Assembly: GCA_022013615.1 (NCBI GenBank)
Contig: JAKLQB010000125.1
Span: 1 to 14,071, forward strand
DNA: 14,071 nucleotides
From: Desulfobacterales bacterium
Lineage (GTDB): Bacteria > Desulfobacterota > DSM-4660 > Desulfatiglandales > Desulfatiglandaceae
Direction of reading: 5' to 3'
Shown in pieces: positions 1-7,313 of this stretch. The first letter of the stretch is position 1, and each line of letters begins with the position of its first letter. The position numbers and the translations under genes are program-made. The notes beneath the pieces were generated by a model. It did no database searches, was not told where the DNA came from, and saw nothing but the letters and a program-made list of their open reading frames with translations.

Positions 1-92
1 ACAGGATAAACAGGATTAACATGATAGTTTTTTCATCCTGTTGATCTTCTATACTATCCATGCCTGCCCCGCGGAACGCGGGGTTATCCTGT
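1..92. repeat. Nested palindromic intergenic element
   Basis: The outer arms acaggataa (1-9) and ttatcctgt (84-92) are perfect reverse complements. A second pair, aacaggat (9-16) and atcctgtt (35-42), lies inside. A separate GC-rich hairpin, CCCCGC (67-72) and GCGGGG (78-83) with a 5-base loop, fills the right part. The unit resembles the 'caggat...atcctg' dispersed repeats common in deltaproteobacterial genomes; this is from memory, not a search. It lies 62 bases beyond the stop of the last operon gene and could act as a 3' stem-loop for the mRNA, but no T-run follows the stem on either strand, so it is not a classic terminator. The left edge may continue outside the window. Confidence 0.6.
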
Positions 93-153
93 CAAATATT
101 TTTCCTCTGGTGAACTGCTGCTACAATATAGGTAGTTCTTCGGTTATTCTGAT

Positions 154-1041
154 TTACCGGTGTTTCAGTCCCAGCCTTTCCCGACACTCCTCCACCGTTG
201 CCACCTCCCGGCCCTGGTCACGAATCATCCTTGCCGCTTTTTCCACAAGCTCGCCGTTTGACTTTGCCATCACACCCGAAGAAATATAGAAATTGTCCTC
301 GAGACCGACCCGCACATTTCCTCCCAAGGCGATGGCCGTAGCCACCATGCGCCATTGGTCATGGCTGATACCGATCACCTCCCAGTCGCTGTTGGGCGGC
401 AGCAGTCGTACCTGATGGGCCAGATTATCGGCCGTGGGAGGCATGCCTCCAAGCACTCCCATGATCAGGCTGAACTGATAGGGAGGAGTAAGAAGGCCCA
501 TGTCAATCAATGGAAAACAGTTTCCGATGTGCCCTGAATCAAAACACTCCATTTCCGGTTTGACACCGTTTTCTTTCATGGCTGAGACAAGCGGCGTGAT
601 CTCAGAAAAGGGGTTGGCGAACACGAAATCGAAAACAAAACCTTTTTTGCCTGGATGGTATTTAGCATAATTCATGGAGCCCATGTTCAGGGCGCCAATG
701 GCAGGTTTAATCTCCTTGACAGGCGCAATCTTTTTCTCTACCGGGATTCCTACAGCGCCTGTTGAGAAATTGATAATCACCGGACAGGCCGCGGTGACGG
801 CATCATAGATATTCCGATAGTCCTCCACCTCATAGCTGGGGACGCCGTCCGGGGACCGCGCATGGATGTGGACCACAGCCGCACCCGCGTCATAGGCCTT
901 TTTGGCCTCGGCCGCATAATCTTCCGGTGCATACGGGATTGCCGGGCACTGATTCCTGTTGGCAACCACGCCCGAAAGGGCACATGTGATCATGCACGGC
1001 CGCTCATAGTTGTGATTTTCGGTGATCCAGAATGAGGTCAT
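154..1041 (-). CDS. Beta-keto acid cleavage enzyme (BKACE / DUF849 family)
   Basis: A 295-residue zinc-dependent TIM-barrel enzyme. Known family members run a retro-Claisen exchange: a beta-keto acid plus acetyl-CoA gives acetoacetate plus a new acyl-CoA (for example 3-keto-5-aminohexanoate in lysine fermentation). The family metal ligands are visible as the VVHIHAR motif (His58 and His60) and the VRVGLEDN motif (Glu248). NFSTG near residue 93 and the ECFDSGHI stretch near 166 also fit. Full length for the family. The start is the ATG at 1041, which has GAGG five bases upstream; an upstream in-frame GTG at 1047 overlaps that site. It begins 8 bases after the hydratase stop, so it is the last gene of the acyl-CoA operon. 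The specific keto acid cannot be read from the sequence. It occupies the place where HMG-CoA lyase would be expected. Confidence 0.9.
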   Translation of the reverse strand: MTSFWITENHNYERPCMITCALSGVVANRNQCPAIPYAPEDYAAEAKKAYDAGAAVVHIHARSPDGVPSYEVEDYRNIYDAVTAACPVIINFSTGAVGIPVEKKIAPVKEIKPAIGALNMGSMNYAKYHPGKKGFVFDFVFANPFSEITPLVSAMKENGVKPEMECFDSGHIGNCFPLIDMGLLTPPYQFSLIMGVLGGMPPTADNLAHQVRLLPPNSDWEVIGISHDQWRMVATAIALGGNVRVGLEDNFYISSGVMAKSNGELVEKAARMIRDQGREVATVEECRERLGLKHR

Positions 1042-1049
1042 ATTCACCT

Positions 1050-1826
1050 CTACTTTCCCTTAAAGTTAGGCGTTCTTTTCTCCATAAATGCCATCATGCC
1101 TTCCATGGCGTCTTCGGTGGAGATGGCCCTGCCCAGTGCCTCGCACAGATAATCCACCGCCTCTTCAAAGTCCATATCGCTCATTGTGCGAAATGCCTCT
1201 TTCCCGATGCGTATTCCAATAGGGCTCTTGGAGGTCAAAAGTTTTAGGGTTTCTTGAATCTCATCATCCAGCCGTTCCGGTTCCACGGCCCGGGTGATGA
1301 GGCCCATACGCTCTGCCTCGGGAGCCGGAATTTTACGACCAGTCAGGACCATATCCACTGCCTTTTTCCTTTGCACATTTCGATAGAGCAAGGCCCCGAC
1401 CATCATGGGGAAAATACCTACATTGACTTCCGGGGTACGGAAAAATGTGTCATTTCGAGCAAGGATAATATCGCATGAGAGCATCAGGCCCAATCCACCG
1501 GCAAGACATGGGCCATTGACCCTTGCAAGCAAAGGTTTCCCAAATCTTGCCATACTTTTGAGTAACTCGGCGTAATTCCTGGGGCCTGAAAGTCGGTCTT
1601 CCCCTTCCCCGGCCAAGGTAACGGCCAGATCGGCCCCGGAACAGAATGCCTTTTCTCCTGCCCCTGTAATACAGACAGCACGCACATCTTCATCCTGGTC
1701 CGCCCTTTCCAGATAATCCATAAAGGCCGTAATCATCTCCTGGCTTATGGCGTTTCTTCTTGACTCGCGGTTGATAGTCAAAATGGCCGCACCGTCTTTC
1801 ACCTCGTACAGAAGTTCATTATTCAT
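1050..1826 (-). CDS. Enoyl-CoA hydratase/isomerase, methylglutaconyl-CoA hydratase-like
   Basis: A 258-residue crotonase-fold protein of normal length. FCSGADL (61-67) and the AGGLGL stretch (109-114) form the CoA-binding and oxyanion-hole segments. One of the two catalytic glutamates of ordinary enoyl-CoA hydratase (rat Glu144) is replaced by glycine (Gly113), while the second is kept as Glu133 in TPEVNVG. From memory, the same glycine and the same retained glutamate occur in Pseudomonas LiuC, the 3-methylglutaconyl-CoA hydratase of leucine breakdown. That fits the upstream methylcrotonyl-CoA carboxylase-type subunits: the product of the carboxylase would be hydrated here. The start codon overlaps the end of the biotin carrier gene by 8 bases, implying translational coupling. 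Substrate is inferred; a plain crotonase or isomerase remains possible. Confidence 0.9.
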   Translation of the reverse strand: MNNELLYEVKDGAAILTINRESRRNAISQEMITAFMDYLERADQDEDVRAVCITGAGEKAFCSGADLAVTLAGEGEDRLSGPRNYAELLKSMARFGKPLLARVNGPCLAGGLGLMLSCDIILARNDTFFRTPEVNVGIFPMMVGALLYRNVQRKKAVDMVLTGRKIPAPEAERMGLITRAVEPERLDDEIQETLKLLTSKSPIGIRIGKEAFRTMSDMDFEEAVDYLCEALGRAISTEDAMEGMMAFMEKRTPNFKGK

Positions 1827-2343
1827 TTTCCGGTTCCTCTTCTTCGATCTCCACCAGAACGTCTCCCGGAGCCACCTTTGCGTCTAAGGATGTGTTTATC
1901 TTTATTACTTTGCCGTCTGAAGGCGCTACCAGCGTTGTTTCCATCTTCATGGCGGATACCACAATCAGCCCCTGGCCCTTTTTCACAATGTCTCCTTCTG
2001 CGACCAAAATCCGCACCACGATGGCAGGCATGGGCGGCGTTACATCTCCCGGGGTTTGTTCAAGGCCGCTGCGCCTTGCACGACGTAAAGGTAATTTATC
2101 GGCATCCTGAACAAGAAAGCTCCGGCCGTTTACAAAAACGTGTTTCCCCTGCCCTGACTTGGCCACAAAGGCTTCTGTTGACTTGCCATCCACAATCAGT
2201 TGCAAGCGATTATCCGTGATAGTCTGGAAGCGAACATCATATGCCTTTTCGCCGATGGTGAATTCAGCATTTTGTTCCCTGCCCGAATTGGACACATCCA
2301 CGTCAACGGTTTCTTCTGATATTTTAAGACGAAATTTTTTCAT
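1819..2343 (-). CDS. Biotin carboxyl carrier subunit of acyl-CoA carboxylase
   Basis: A 174-residue carrier protein. The C-terminal part (about 100-170) is a biotinyl domain with the AMKM biotinylation motif, so Lys133 should carry biotin. The N-terminal half (about 1-85) resembles the linking (BT-like) region between biotin carboxylase and carrier domain in fused methylcrotonyl- or propionyl-CoA carboxylase alpha chains. A Pro/Arg/Gly-rich stretch (about 86-108) probably forms a flexible swinging arm, and the tail is acidic. The ATG at 2343 was chosen over an in-frame GTG at 2355, because the GTG has no ribosome site; the ATG has only AGGA very close to it. The stop overlaps the hydratase start. 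It is separated from the biotin carboxylase gene by a 331-base gap full of palindromes. Confidence 0.9.
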   Translation of the reverse strand: MKKFRLKISEETVDVDVSNSGREQNAEFTIGEKAYDVRFQTITDNRLQLIVDGKSTEAFVAKSGQGKHVFVNGRSFLVQDADKLPLRRARRSGLEQTPGDVTPPMPAIVVRILVAEGDIVKKGQGLIVVSAMKMETTLVAPSDGKVIKINTSLDAKVAPGDVLVEIEEEEPENE

Positions 2344-2396
2344 AATCCTGAGCACCGGAAGTTATTGATACCCTAATTGAACCAAAAGGTGCTAAT

Positions 2397-2474
2397 AAAT
2401 CCCCTCTATCTCCCCTTTACAAAAGGGGTGGACTTATGCTTCCCCCTTTAATAAAGGGGGATCGAGGGGGATTT
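2397..2474. repeat. Long imperfect inverted repeat (hairpin element)
   Basis: Left arm aaatcccctctatctcccctttac (from 2397) pairs with the right arm taaagggggatcgagggggattt (ending 2474) with few mismatches. A second C-rich/G-rich pairing lies inside (aaaggggtg near 2420 and cccccttta near 2442). The AAATCCCCC-to-GGGGGATTT arrangement matches a type of dispersed palindrome I recall from many bacterial genomes. It lies in the middle of the 331-base gap between biotin carboxylase and biotin carrier, and could fold in the mRNA. Confidence 0.8.
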
Positions 2475-2563
2475 TGTTCGATCAATGTGGAAAGATATCC
2501 GCCTGTTTTATAAAGTACCTATGAATGAGCCAATGACCAAATTTACAAAATAATTTTCAGACC

Positions 2564-2625
2564 TGTAGGGTGGGTTGAGTTTGATCAACAGTTTTGTTGG
2601 GTTTCGTCCCTCAACCCAACCTACA
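2564..2625. repeat. Inverted repeat element (TGTAGGGTGGGTTGA family)
   Basis: The 15-base arms tgtagggtgggttga (2564-2578) and tcaacccaacctaca (2611-2625) are reverse complements with a single mismatch, around a 32-base loop that contains gttgggtttcgtccc. This looks like the 'GTAGGTTGGGTTGAG...AACCCAACCTAC' dispersed element seen in many environmental bacterial genomes (recalled, not searched). It lies 50 bases downstream of the biotin carboxylase stop. The remainder of the 2344-2674 gap shows no gene. Confidence 0.8.
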
Positions 2626-2674
2626 AGACATCACAACAGCGCCATATACTCAAAGACGAAACCCACCAAATCGG

Positions 2675-4159
2675 CTATATTCTCCATTCTCCAAGAGTCT
2701 CCCATGGCGTCGGCCATCCTCTCTCTTTTACTGCTGCCGATGGTTTTCCCGAAGAAATCAACTCATCCACCACATAAGCAATCCGTGCCAAGTCCGCATC
2801 TTCCATATTCTGAGTCCAGTTTGCAAAGTTCCGGTCAATGAAATCGGTAGAGGTATTGCCTTCAACAAACTCCCGGGATCTGAGTACATCGATTAGAAAG
2901 GGAATGGTTGTGCGAATCCCTAAGATGACGTAGCTTTTAAGGGCTCGTATCATGCGCCTGCGGGCCGCTTCTCTCGTTCCTGCCACGATGATCAGCTTGC
3001 TAAGGATGGGATCATATTCCACGGGGACTTCAAATCCTTCGTGCACGCCGCAGTCATTCCGGATACCCGGGCCCGCAGGTTCCCGGTGAACGACTATGAG
3101 TCCCGGTGAAGGGAAAAAATTGGCCTCCGGATCCTCCGCATAAATACGGCACTCAATGGCGTGTCCCCTCCGAATGATATCTTCCTGTTTGAATGTCAAG
3201 GCTCTGCCAGCAGCGATTTCCAGTTGCTCCCTTACAAGATCAATTCCAGTGGTCATCTCCGTGATCGGATGCTCCACCTGGAGGCGCGTGTTGACCTCTA
3301 AAAAATAGAACTGACCCGATTGGTCTAATAGAAATTCTACGGTTCCCGCGTTGACATATCCCGATGCCAGAGCTGCTGACACGGCAGCCTTTCCCATGGC
3401 ATCGCTAAGGGAAGGCGTCATGGCAGGGGATGGAGTCTCCTCAATGATCTTCTGGTACCTGCGCTGTATGGAGCACTCCCTCTCAAACAGGTGTACAACA
3501 TTGCCATGTTGATCGGCCAGGATTTGAAATTCCACGTGGCGAGGCGCTTCCAGGCACTTTTCCAGGTACAAAGAACCGTCGCCGAATGCCTTTTCTGCTT
3601 CACTCGCGGCAGAGAGACATGCGGCCTCCATTTCCTCGCGGCTTGAGACGACCCGCATGCCTTTACCGCCTCCGCCGGCAACGGCCTTCACAAGCAACGG
3701 ATATCCCATTCGCCCCGCTTCCTCACACAGAAGCACAGGATCGGTTGTCGCTTCCATCATCCCGGGAATCACAGGGACTCCGGCTTTTTCCATCATGGTC
3801 CGCGCCAGGGTCTTATTTCCGAGTTCCCGTATGACACGGGAAGGTGGTCCTACAAAGGCTACCCCTGCTGCCTCGCAACGCTCTGCAAAATCCGGGTTTT
3901 CAGCCAAAAACCCGTAACCCGGATGAATAGCCCCGGCACCTGAATTCCGGGCTGCATCAATAATTCGGTCGATATTGAGATAGCTCCTGGAAGGCTCCGA
4001 TTCTCCCAAGAGGACCGCCTCATCAGCTTCCAGGACATGGGCGCCGGCCGCGTCAACGTCTGAAAAAACTGCGACCGTTTGAATGCCCATTTCCCGGCAG
4101 GTCCTGATGATCCTGACGGCTATTTCCCCTCTATTGGCAATAAGTATTTTTTTAAACAT
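2675..4159 (-). CDS. Biotin carboxylase subunit of acyl-CoA carboxylase
   Basis: A 494-residue ATP-grasp enzyme that carboxylates biotin on the carrier protein using ATP and bicarbonate. It shows ANRGEIAVRI at the N-terminus, HPGYGFLAEN (about 79-88), the glycine-rich ATP loop GGGGKG (162-167), ERECSIQRR (226-234) and EVNTRLQVEHP (288-298) with the catalytic region intact. The C-terminal tail ends in an ETLGEWR stretch and has no biotinyl domain, so this is the split form; in proteobacterial LiuD-type enzymes carboxylase and carrier are fused. The start is the ATG at 4159, which directly precedes the conserved FKKILIANRG; the reading frame is open further upstream, but the extra 27 codons match nothing in the family. 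The 140-base gap to the carboxyltransferase gene holds a heptamer repeat. Confidence 0.95.
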   Translation of the reverse strand: MFKKILIANRGEIAVRIIRTCREMGIQTVAVFSDVDAAGAHVLEADEAVLLGESEPSRSYLNIDRIIDAARNSGAGAIHPGYGFLAENPDFAERCEAAGVAFVGPPSRVIRELGNKTLARTMMEKAGVPVIPGMMEATTDPVLLCEEAGRMGYPLLVKAVAGGGGKGMRVVSSREEMEAACLSAASEAEKAFGDGSLYLEKCLEAPRHVEFQILADQHGNVVHLFERECSIQRRYQKIIEETPSPAMTPSLSDAMGKAAVSAALASGYVNAGTVEFLLDQSGQFYFLEVNTRLQVEHPITEMTTGIDLVREQLEIAAGRALTFKQEDIIRRGHAIECRIYAEDPEANFFPSPGLIVVHREPAGPGIRNDCGVHEGFEVPVEYDPILSKLIIVAGTREAARRRMIRALKSYVILGIRTTIPFLIDVLRSREFVEGNTSTDFIDRNFANWTQNMEDADLARIAYVVDELISSGKPSAAVKERGWPTPWETLGEWRI

Positions 4160-4271
4160 GATTTGCTCTTTTACATAGGTGCAGGGCGCAAGGAAGGAAT
4201 CTTTGCAATCATGAGTTTCTTTTTTGAAAACTAAAAACACTCATCCTCATGCGCTTAGTGTCATGCTTTAT

Positions 4272-4299
4272 ACCTTACGCCTTATGCCTTACGCCTCAC
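4272..4299. repeat. Heptanucleotide tandem repeat (4 units)
   Basis: Four adjacent 7-base units, accttac, gccttat, gccttac and gcctcac, with consensus GCCTTAC. The array ends exactly against the stop codon of the carboxyltransferase gene (4300-4302), so in the mRNA it starts directly after the stop. Purely a sequence observation; the function is unknown. Confidence 0.75.
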
Positions 4300-5916
4300 T
4301 TACATTCTGAATGTTCCATACCCATAAATATCATCCCTCAGCGGTGCATTCAACGCCGCCGAGATAGCCAGACCCAGCACGTCCCTGGTCTTTGCAGGAT
4401 CAAGGATTCCGTCGTCCCACATATTTGCTGTTGAATAATACGCATTTCCCTCTCTCTCGGCAGAGACGATGATTGGTTCTTTAATTTGTCGCACCATCTC
4501 TTCAGGAAGAGGTGGCTGTCCTTCCCGGGCTAATTGATCGTTTTTCACAGTGATCATGACATCTGCTGCCTGCTCTCCGCCCATGACGCCGATCTGGGCA
4601 TTGGGCCACATCCATAAAAAGCGGGGTGAATAGGCACGGCCGCACATGCCGTAGTTTCCGGCACCAAAGGAGGCCCCTATAATGACTGTGAATTTGGGGA
4701 CCGTGGCCGTAGATACCGCGTTGACCATCTTGTGCCCATCCTTGGTAATTCCCACGCGTTCGTACTCTTTTCCAATGATGTAGCCGTTGATGTTCTGGAG
4801 AAACACAAGAGGGATTCCCCGTTTATCGCAAAGCTGGATAAACTGGGTGGCCTTCAAAGAACTGTTAGAGAAAAGAACGCCGTTGTTCCCCAGTATTCCC
4901 ACGGGATAGCCGTGGATATAAGCCCAGCCGCAGACTATGGTGGGCCCGTAGAGGGCCTTGAATTCAAGGAATTCACTGCCGTCAACCATACGTGCGATGA
5001 CTTCCCGAACGTCATAAGGCGTGACAAGTTTTTTGGGGACAATGCCGTAGATTTCTTTTGGGTCATAGAGCGGGGGTTTGGCTTCCCTTGTCCCGATATC
5101 CGCCTTTTTGGGAGGCGGAAGATTCCTGACGATCTGGTGGATGATCTCAATACAGTGGGCATCATCCTCTGCAAAATAATCGGAGACCCCTGATTCCCGG
5201 CAGTGAACATCAGCCCCGCCCAATTCATCGGCCGTGACCTCTTCGCCCGTCGCGGCCAAAACAAGGGGCGGGCCGCCCAAAAAAATGGCCCCGGTGCCTT
5301 TGACATGGACTACATCGTCGCTCATGGCCGGGATATAGGCAGCACCTGCCGTGCATAATCCCATGACTCCACAGATCTGGGGAATTCCCATTTTAGAGAG
5401 GACGGCCTGGTTGTAAAATATACGACCACCATCATCCGCATCCGGAAAGATCTCGGACTGGAGGGGCAAAAAGGCGCCGCCCGAGTCAACTAAATAGATA
5501 ATGGGGAGCCGGTTTTCCATGGCAATGGCCTGGGTCCTGATCCCCTTCTTGACACCCATAGGATAGATGGTCCCCCCCTTTATCATGGAATCATTGGCAT
5601 GGACGATCACCTCACGGCCTTCGACAATTCCTATCCCGGTAATGATCCCCGCGCCGTGGATCTTCTTGTCATACATGCCCTTGGCGGCCAAGGGAGCTAT
5701 CTCAAGAAAGGGGGTATTCCGGTCAAACAGAAGTTCCAGGCGTTTTCGGACCGGCAGTTTGTTTTGCTCGGCCAGTCTGGCCCTGGCCTTTTCTGAGCGC
5801 TCGTTTATTGAAATTTCCAGCTCTTTTCCAAGGTCATCCACTAAGGCTTTCATGACCTTGTAATTTTCTTTGTATTCCTCACTGGACGTATCTACTCTTG
5901 TTTCAATGACTTCCAT
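4300..5916 (-). CDS. Acyl-CoA carboxylase carboxyltransferase (methylcrotonyl-CoA carboxylase beta type)
   Basis: A 538-residue carboxyltransferase that moves CO2 from carboxybiotin to an acyl-CoA. It shows two crotonase-like halves, with oxyanion segments around GLCTAGAAYIP (186-196) and GASFGAGNYGM (414-424). GGPPLV (214-219), GGADVHCRESGVSD (233-246), NNGVLFSNSSLK (344-355), QNINGYIIGKEYE (374-386) and MCGRAYSPRFL follow the methylcrotonyl-/geranyl-CoA carboxylase beta pattern rather than acetyl- or propionyl-CoA carboxylase. The substrate is therefore most likely a beta-methyl-branched 2-enoyl-CoA. The ATG at 5916 has AGGAAG five bases upstream. It precedes the biotin carboxylase gene; together with the carrier these make a three-gene carboxylase. 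Geranyl-CoA or another branched substrate cannot be excluded. Confidence 0.93.
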   Translation of the reverse strand: MEVIETRVDTSSEEYKENYKVMKALVDDLGKELEISINERSEKARARLAEQNKLPVRKRLELLFDRNTPFLEIAPLAAKGMYDKKIHGAGIITGIGIVEGREVIVHANDSMIKGGTIYPMGVKKGIRTQAIAMENRLPIIYLVDSGGAFLPLQSEIFPDADDGGRIFYNQAVLSKMGIPQICGVMGLCTAGAAYIPAMSDDVVHVKGTGAIFLGGPPLVLAATGEEVTADELGGADVHCRESGVSDYFAEDDAHCIEIIHQIVRNLPPPKKADIGTREAKPPLYDPKEIYGIVPKKLVTPYDVREVIARMVDGSEFLEFKALYGPTIVCGWAYIHGYPVGILGNNGVLFSNSSLKATQFIQLCDKRGIPLVFLQNINGYIIGKEYERVGITKDGHKMVNAVSTATVPKFTVIIGASFGAGNYGMCGRAYSPRFLWMWPNAQIGVMGGEQAADVMITVKNDQLAREGQPPLPEEMVRQIKEPIIVSAEREGNAYYSTANMWDDGILDPAKTRDVLGLAISAALNAPLRDDIYGYGTFRM

Positions 5917-5972
5917 ATTGCTTCCTTTCGGCGATCAGCTTTATGTAAAGTTATTTTGTGTATTCTGCCGAT

Positions 5973-5993
5973 AGCTGACAGCTGAACGCTGAG
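5973..5993. repeat. Degenerate heptanucleotide repeat (AGCTGAx)
   Basis: Three 7-base units, agctgac, agctgaa and cgctgag, lie 3 bases downstream (in transcription direction) of the stop codon of the divergent acyl-CoA dehydrogenase (5997-5999). A related fragment, gatcgctgaatgcc, occurs near 8543-8556. Weakly conserved; reported because it mirrors the placement of the repeat at 4272-4299. Confidence 0.5.
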
Positions 5994-5996
5994 TGC

Positions 5997-7124
5997 TTAT
6001 GTCCCTAATACTTCATCCGCGATCTTCATGCGGGATATCTCCGAAGAAGTTCCGGCGATCTGAAGATATTTTGCATCGCGATAACCCCCCTCAGCCGGGT
6101 TCCCACGGATGTAACCCTGTCCACCTAAGATCTGAAGGGCATGGCTTGCCACCTCTTCGGAGGATTCTGTACAAAAAACCTTTGCGCAATGCGAAAGTAC
6201 GCCGGCCTCACTGTCTCCTGCTTCCGTCATCCATGCGGCCCTGTACGCTAATAAGCGGGCCGTCTGCAAAAGGGTCAGCATCTCAGCAAGCTTAAAAGAA
6301 ACCTCCTGGTAGGCGATGATCGGCTTGCCTCCGCTCAAATGGGCCTTTGCGTAGTTAACTGCCTCATCATAGCTTCGTTTCATCTGGCCCAGGCCCGCTG
6401 CTGTAAGGATCTGGTCCTCCCACGTGCGAACGGTTGTAAGATGTTCTTCTCCCTCAAAGGGACCTATGATACACGCTGAAGGAACGGAGCAATTCTCAAG
6501 CGTGATGGCGGAAATGGCCGTTCCATTATATCCAAGCGTGGAAAGCCTTTGATCAATTGATAGCCCATCACTGCCTTTCTTTATCAGGAAAAAAGCAACT
6601 CCATCCACTGTCTTTGCTGCAACCGCGATCCAGTCCGCAATGGGGCCATTAACCACATGTCCCTTTGATCCGGATACCTTGAAACCACCATCATTATATA
6701 CACCTAATGTAACCAACGGATCGTTCTCAATATTCATGCCCCTCTCGGAAAGGGCCACTGTCCCAATAACCCGCCCTTCCTTCAAGAGAGGGATGATTTC
6801 ATCCTTCTGATCAGGCGTACCATAAACTGCCACTAAGCGCCCGAAGATCCGCGTCGTCACCTCCACGGTTAGAAAAAGCGAAGGAGAGATCGCGGCTAAG
6901 CCTTCTTGCGTTGCTGTGAGCGATACACTATTCTTCCCGTCATCCAGTCCAAGTGTCAGATACCCTGCCTGTCCGAGGATTTGCATCCACTTCAGGGTCG
7001 CCTCACGAATCTCTTCAGCGTCTCCGTTTTCAAGATTCGCAAGAGCGGCCCTGGATTCCGGATCGAATAGCCCTTTAATCTTCTCGCAAAGGGCCCTTTC
7101 TGTTTCATCAAAATCGAAATTCAT
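5997..7124 (-). CDS. Divergent acyl-CoA dehydrogenase-family protein
   Basis: A 375-residue protein with acyl-CoA dehydrogenase architecture: N-terminal helices, a beta middle domain (about 118-225) and a C-terminal helical domain ending in QILGGQGYIRG (331-341). Several canonical motifs are eroded. The usual TEPGAGSD flavin/substrate motif reads ALSERGMNIEN (124-134), and the FAD-contacting R-x-x-F-G-x-P-I region reads HLSGGKPI, without the arginine. The C-terminal catalytic-base position (EGTSEI in short-chain enzymes) reads AGTSSEI, with no glutamate. A glutamate (Glu236) lies where isovaleryl-CoA dehydrogenase has its alternative base Glu254. It follows the canonical dehydrogenase gene after 189 bases. 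It may be a partner subunit in a heteromer, or a dehydrogenase with unusual substrate handling. The ATG at 7124 has GGAAAG close upstream. Confidence 0.85.
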   Translation of the reverse strand: MNFDFDETERALCEKIKGLFDPESRAALANLENGDAEEIREATLKWMQILGQAGYLTLGLDDGKNSVSLTATQEGLAAISPSLFLTVEVTTRIFGRLVAVYGTPDQKDEIIPLLKEGRVIGTVALSERGMNIENDPLVTLGVYNDGGFKVSGSKGHVVNGPIADWIAVAAKTVDGVAFFLIKKGSDGLSIDQRLSTLGYNGTAISAITLENCSVPSACIIGPFEGEEHLTTVRTWEDQILTAAGLGQMKRSYDEAVNYAKAHLSGGKPIIAYQEVSFKLAEMLTLLQTARLLAYRAAWMTEAGDSEAGVLSHCAKVFCTESSEEVASHALQILGGQGYIRGNPAEGGYRDAKYLQIAGTSSEISRMKIADEVLGT

Positions 7125-7230
7125 AGCTTTCCGTTCCTTCGAGTTGCGTTTTTATGCTATTTACTCAAGAAAATGTCATAATTCACCATAGACATCCACA
7201 TATGAAACTTTTTGCTTTCCGCCCTTTTAT

Positions 7231-7313
7231 CCCGTTAGTATTAGCGGGGCTCAGCGGAATGCAAAAAATAATTAAACTCAGAGCTCTTTGCTACTCTGCG
7301 GTGAACTATTTCC
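7231..7313. repeat. Intergenic repeat region with small hairpin
   Basis: A hairpin formed by cccgtta (7231-7237) and tagcggg (7242-7248), with one G-T wobble and a 4-base loop, is followed by gctcagcggaatgc. Further on, ctcagagctctttgctactctgcggtgaa (7278-7306) resembles the 'ctctgcg-tctctgcggtgaa' simple repeats common in these genomes (recalled). It ends close to the stop of the canonical dehydrogenase (7314-7316). No gene is seen in 7125-7313. Confidence 0.45.

Noticed and set aside
67..83. Rho-independent terminator for the operon
   Set aside because: The GC hairpin is perfect, but no T-run follows it in the direction of transcription.
2575..2896. Two plus-strand open frames of 88 and 100 codons
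   Set aside because: They run through a palindromic repeat and into the antisense of biotin carboxylase; composition is low in protein-like features.
4160..4240. N-terminal extension of biotin carboxylase by 27 codons
   Set aside because: The conserved family start FKKILIANRG follows the ATG at 4159; the extension has no family match and would leave a shorter gap only by chance openness.
4272..4299. CRISPR-like array
   Set aside because: The units are only 7 bases long and directly adjacent, with no spacers and no cas genes in the window.
4732..5193. 153-codon plus-strand open frame
   Set aside because: It lies entirely inside the carboxyltransferase gene on the opposite strand, which has clear family motifs; the plus-strand translation matches nothing recognisable.
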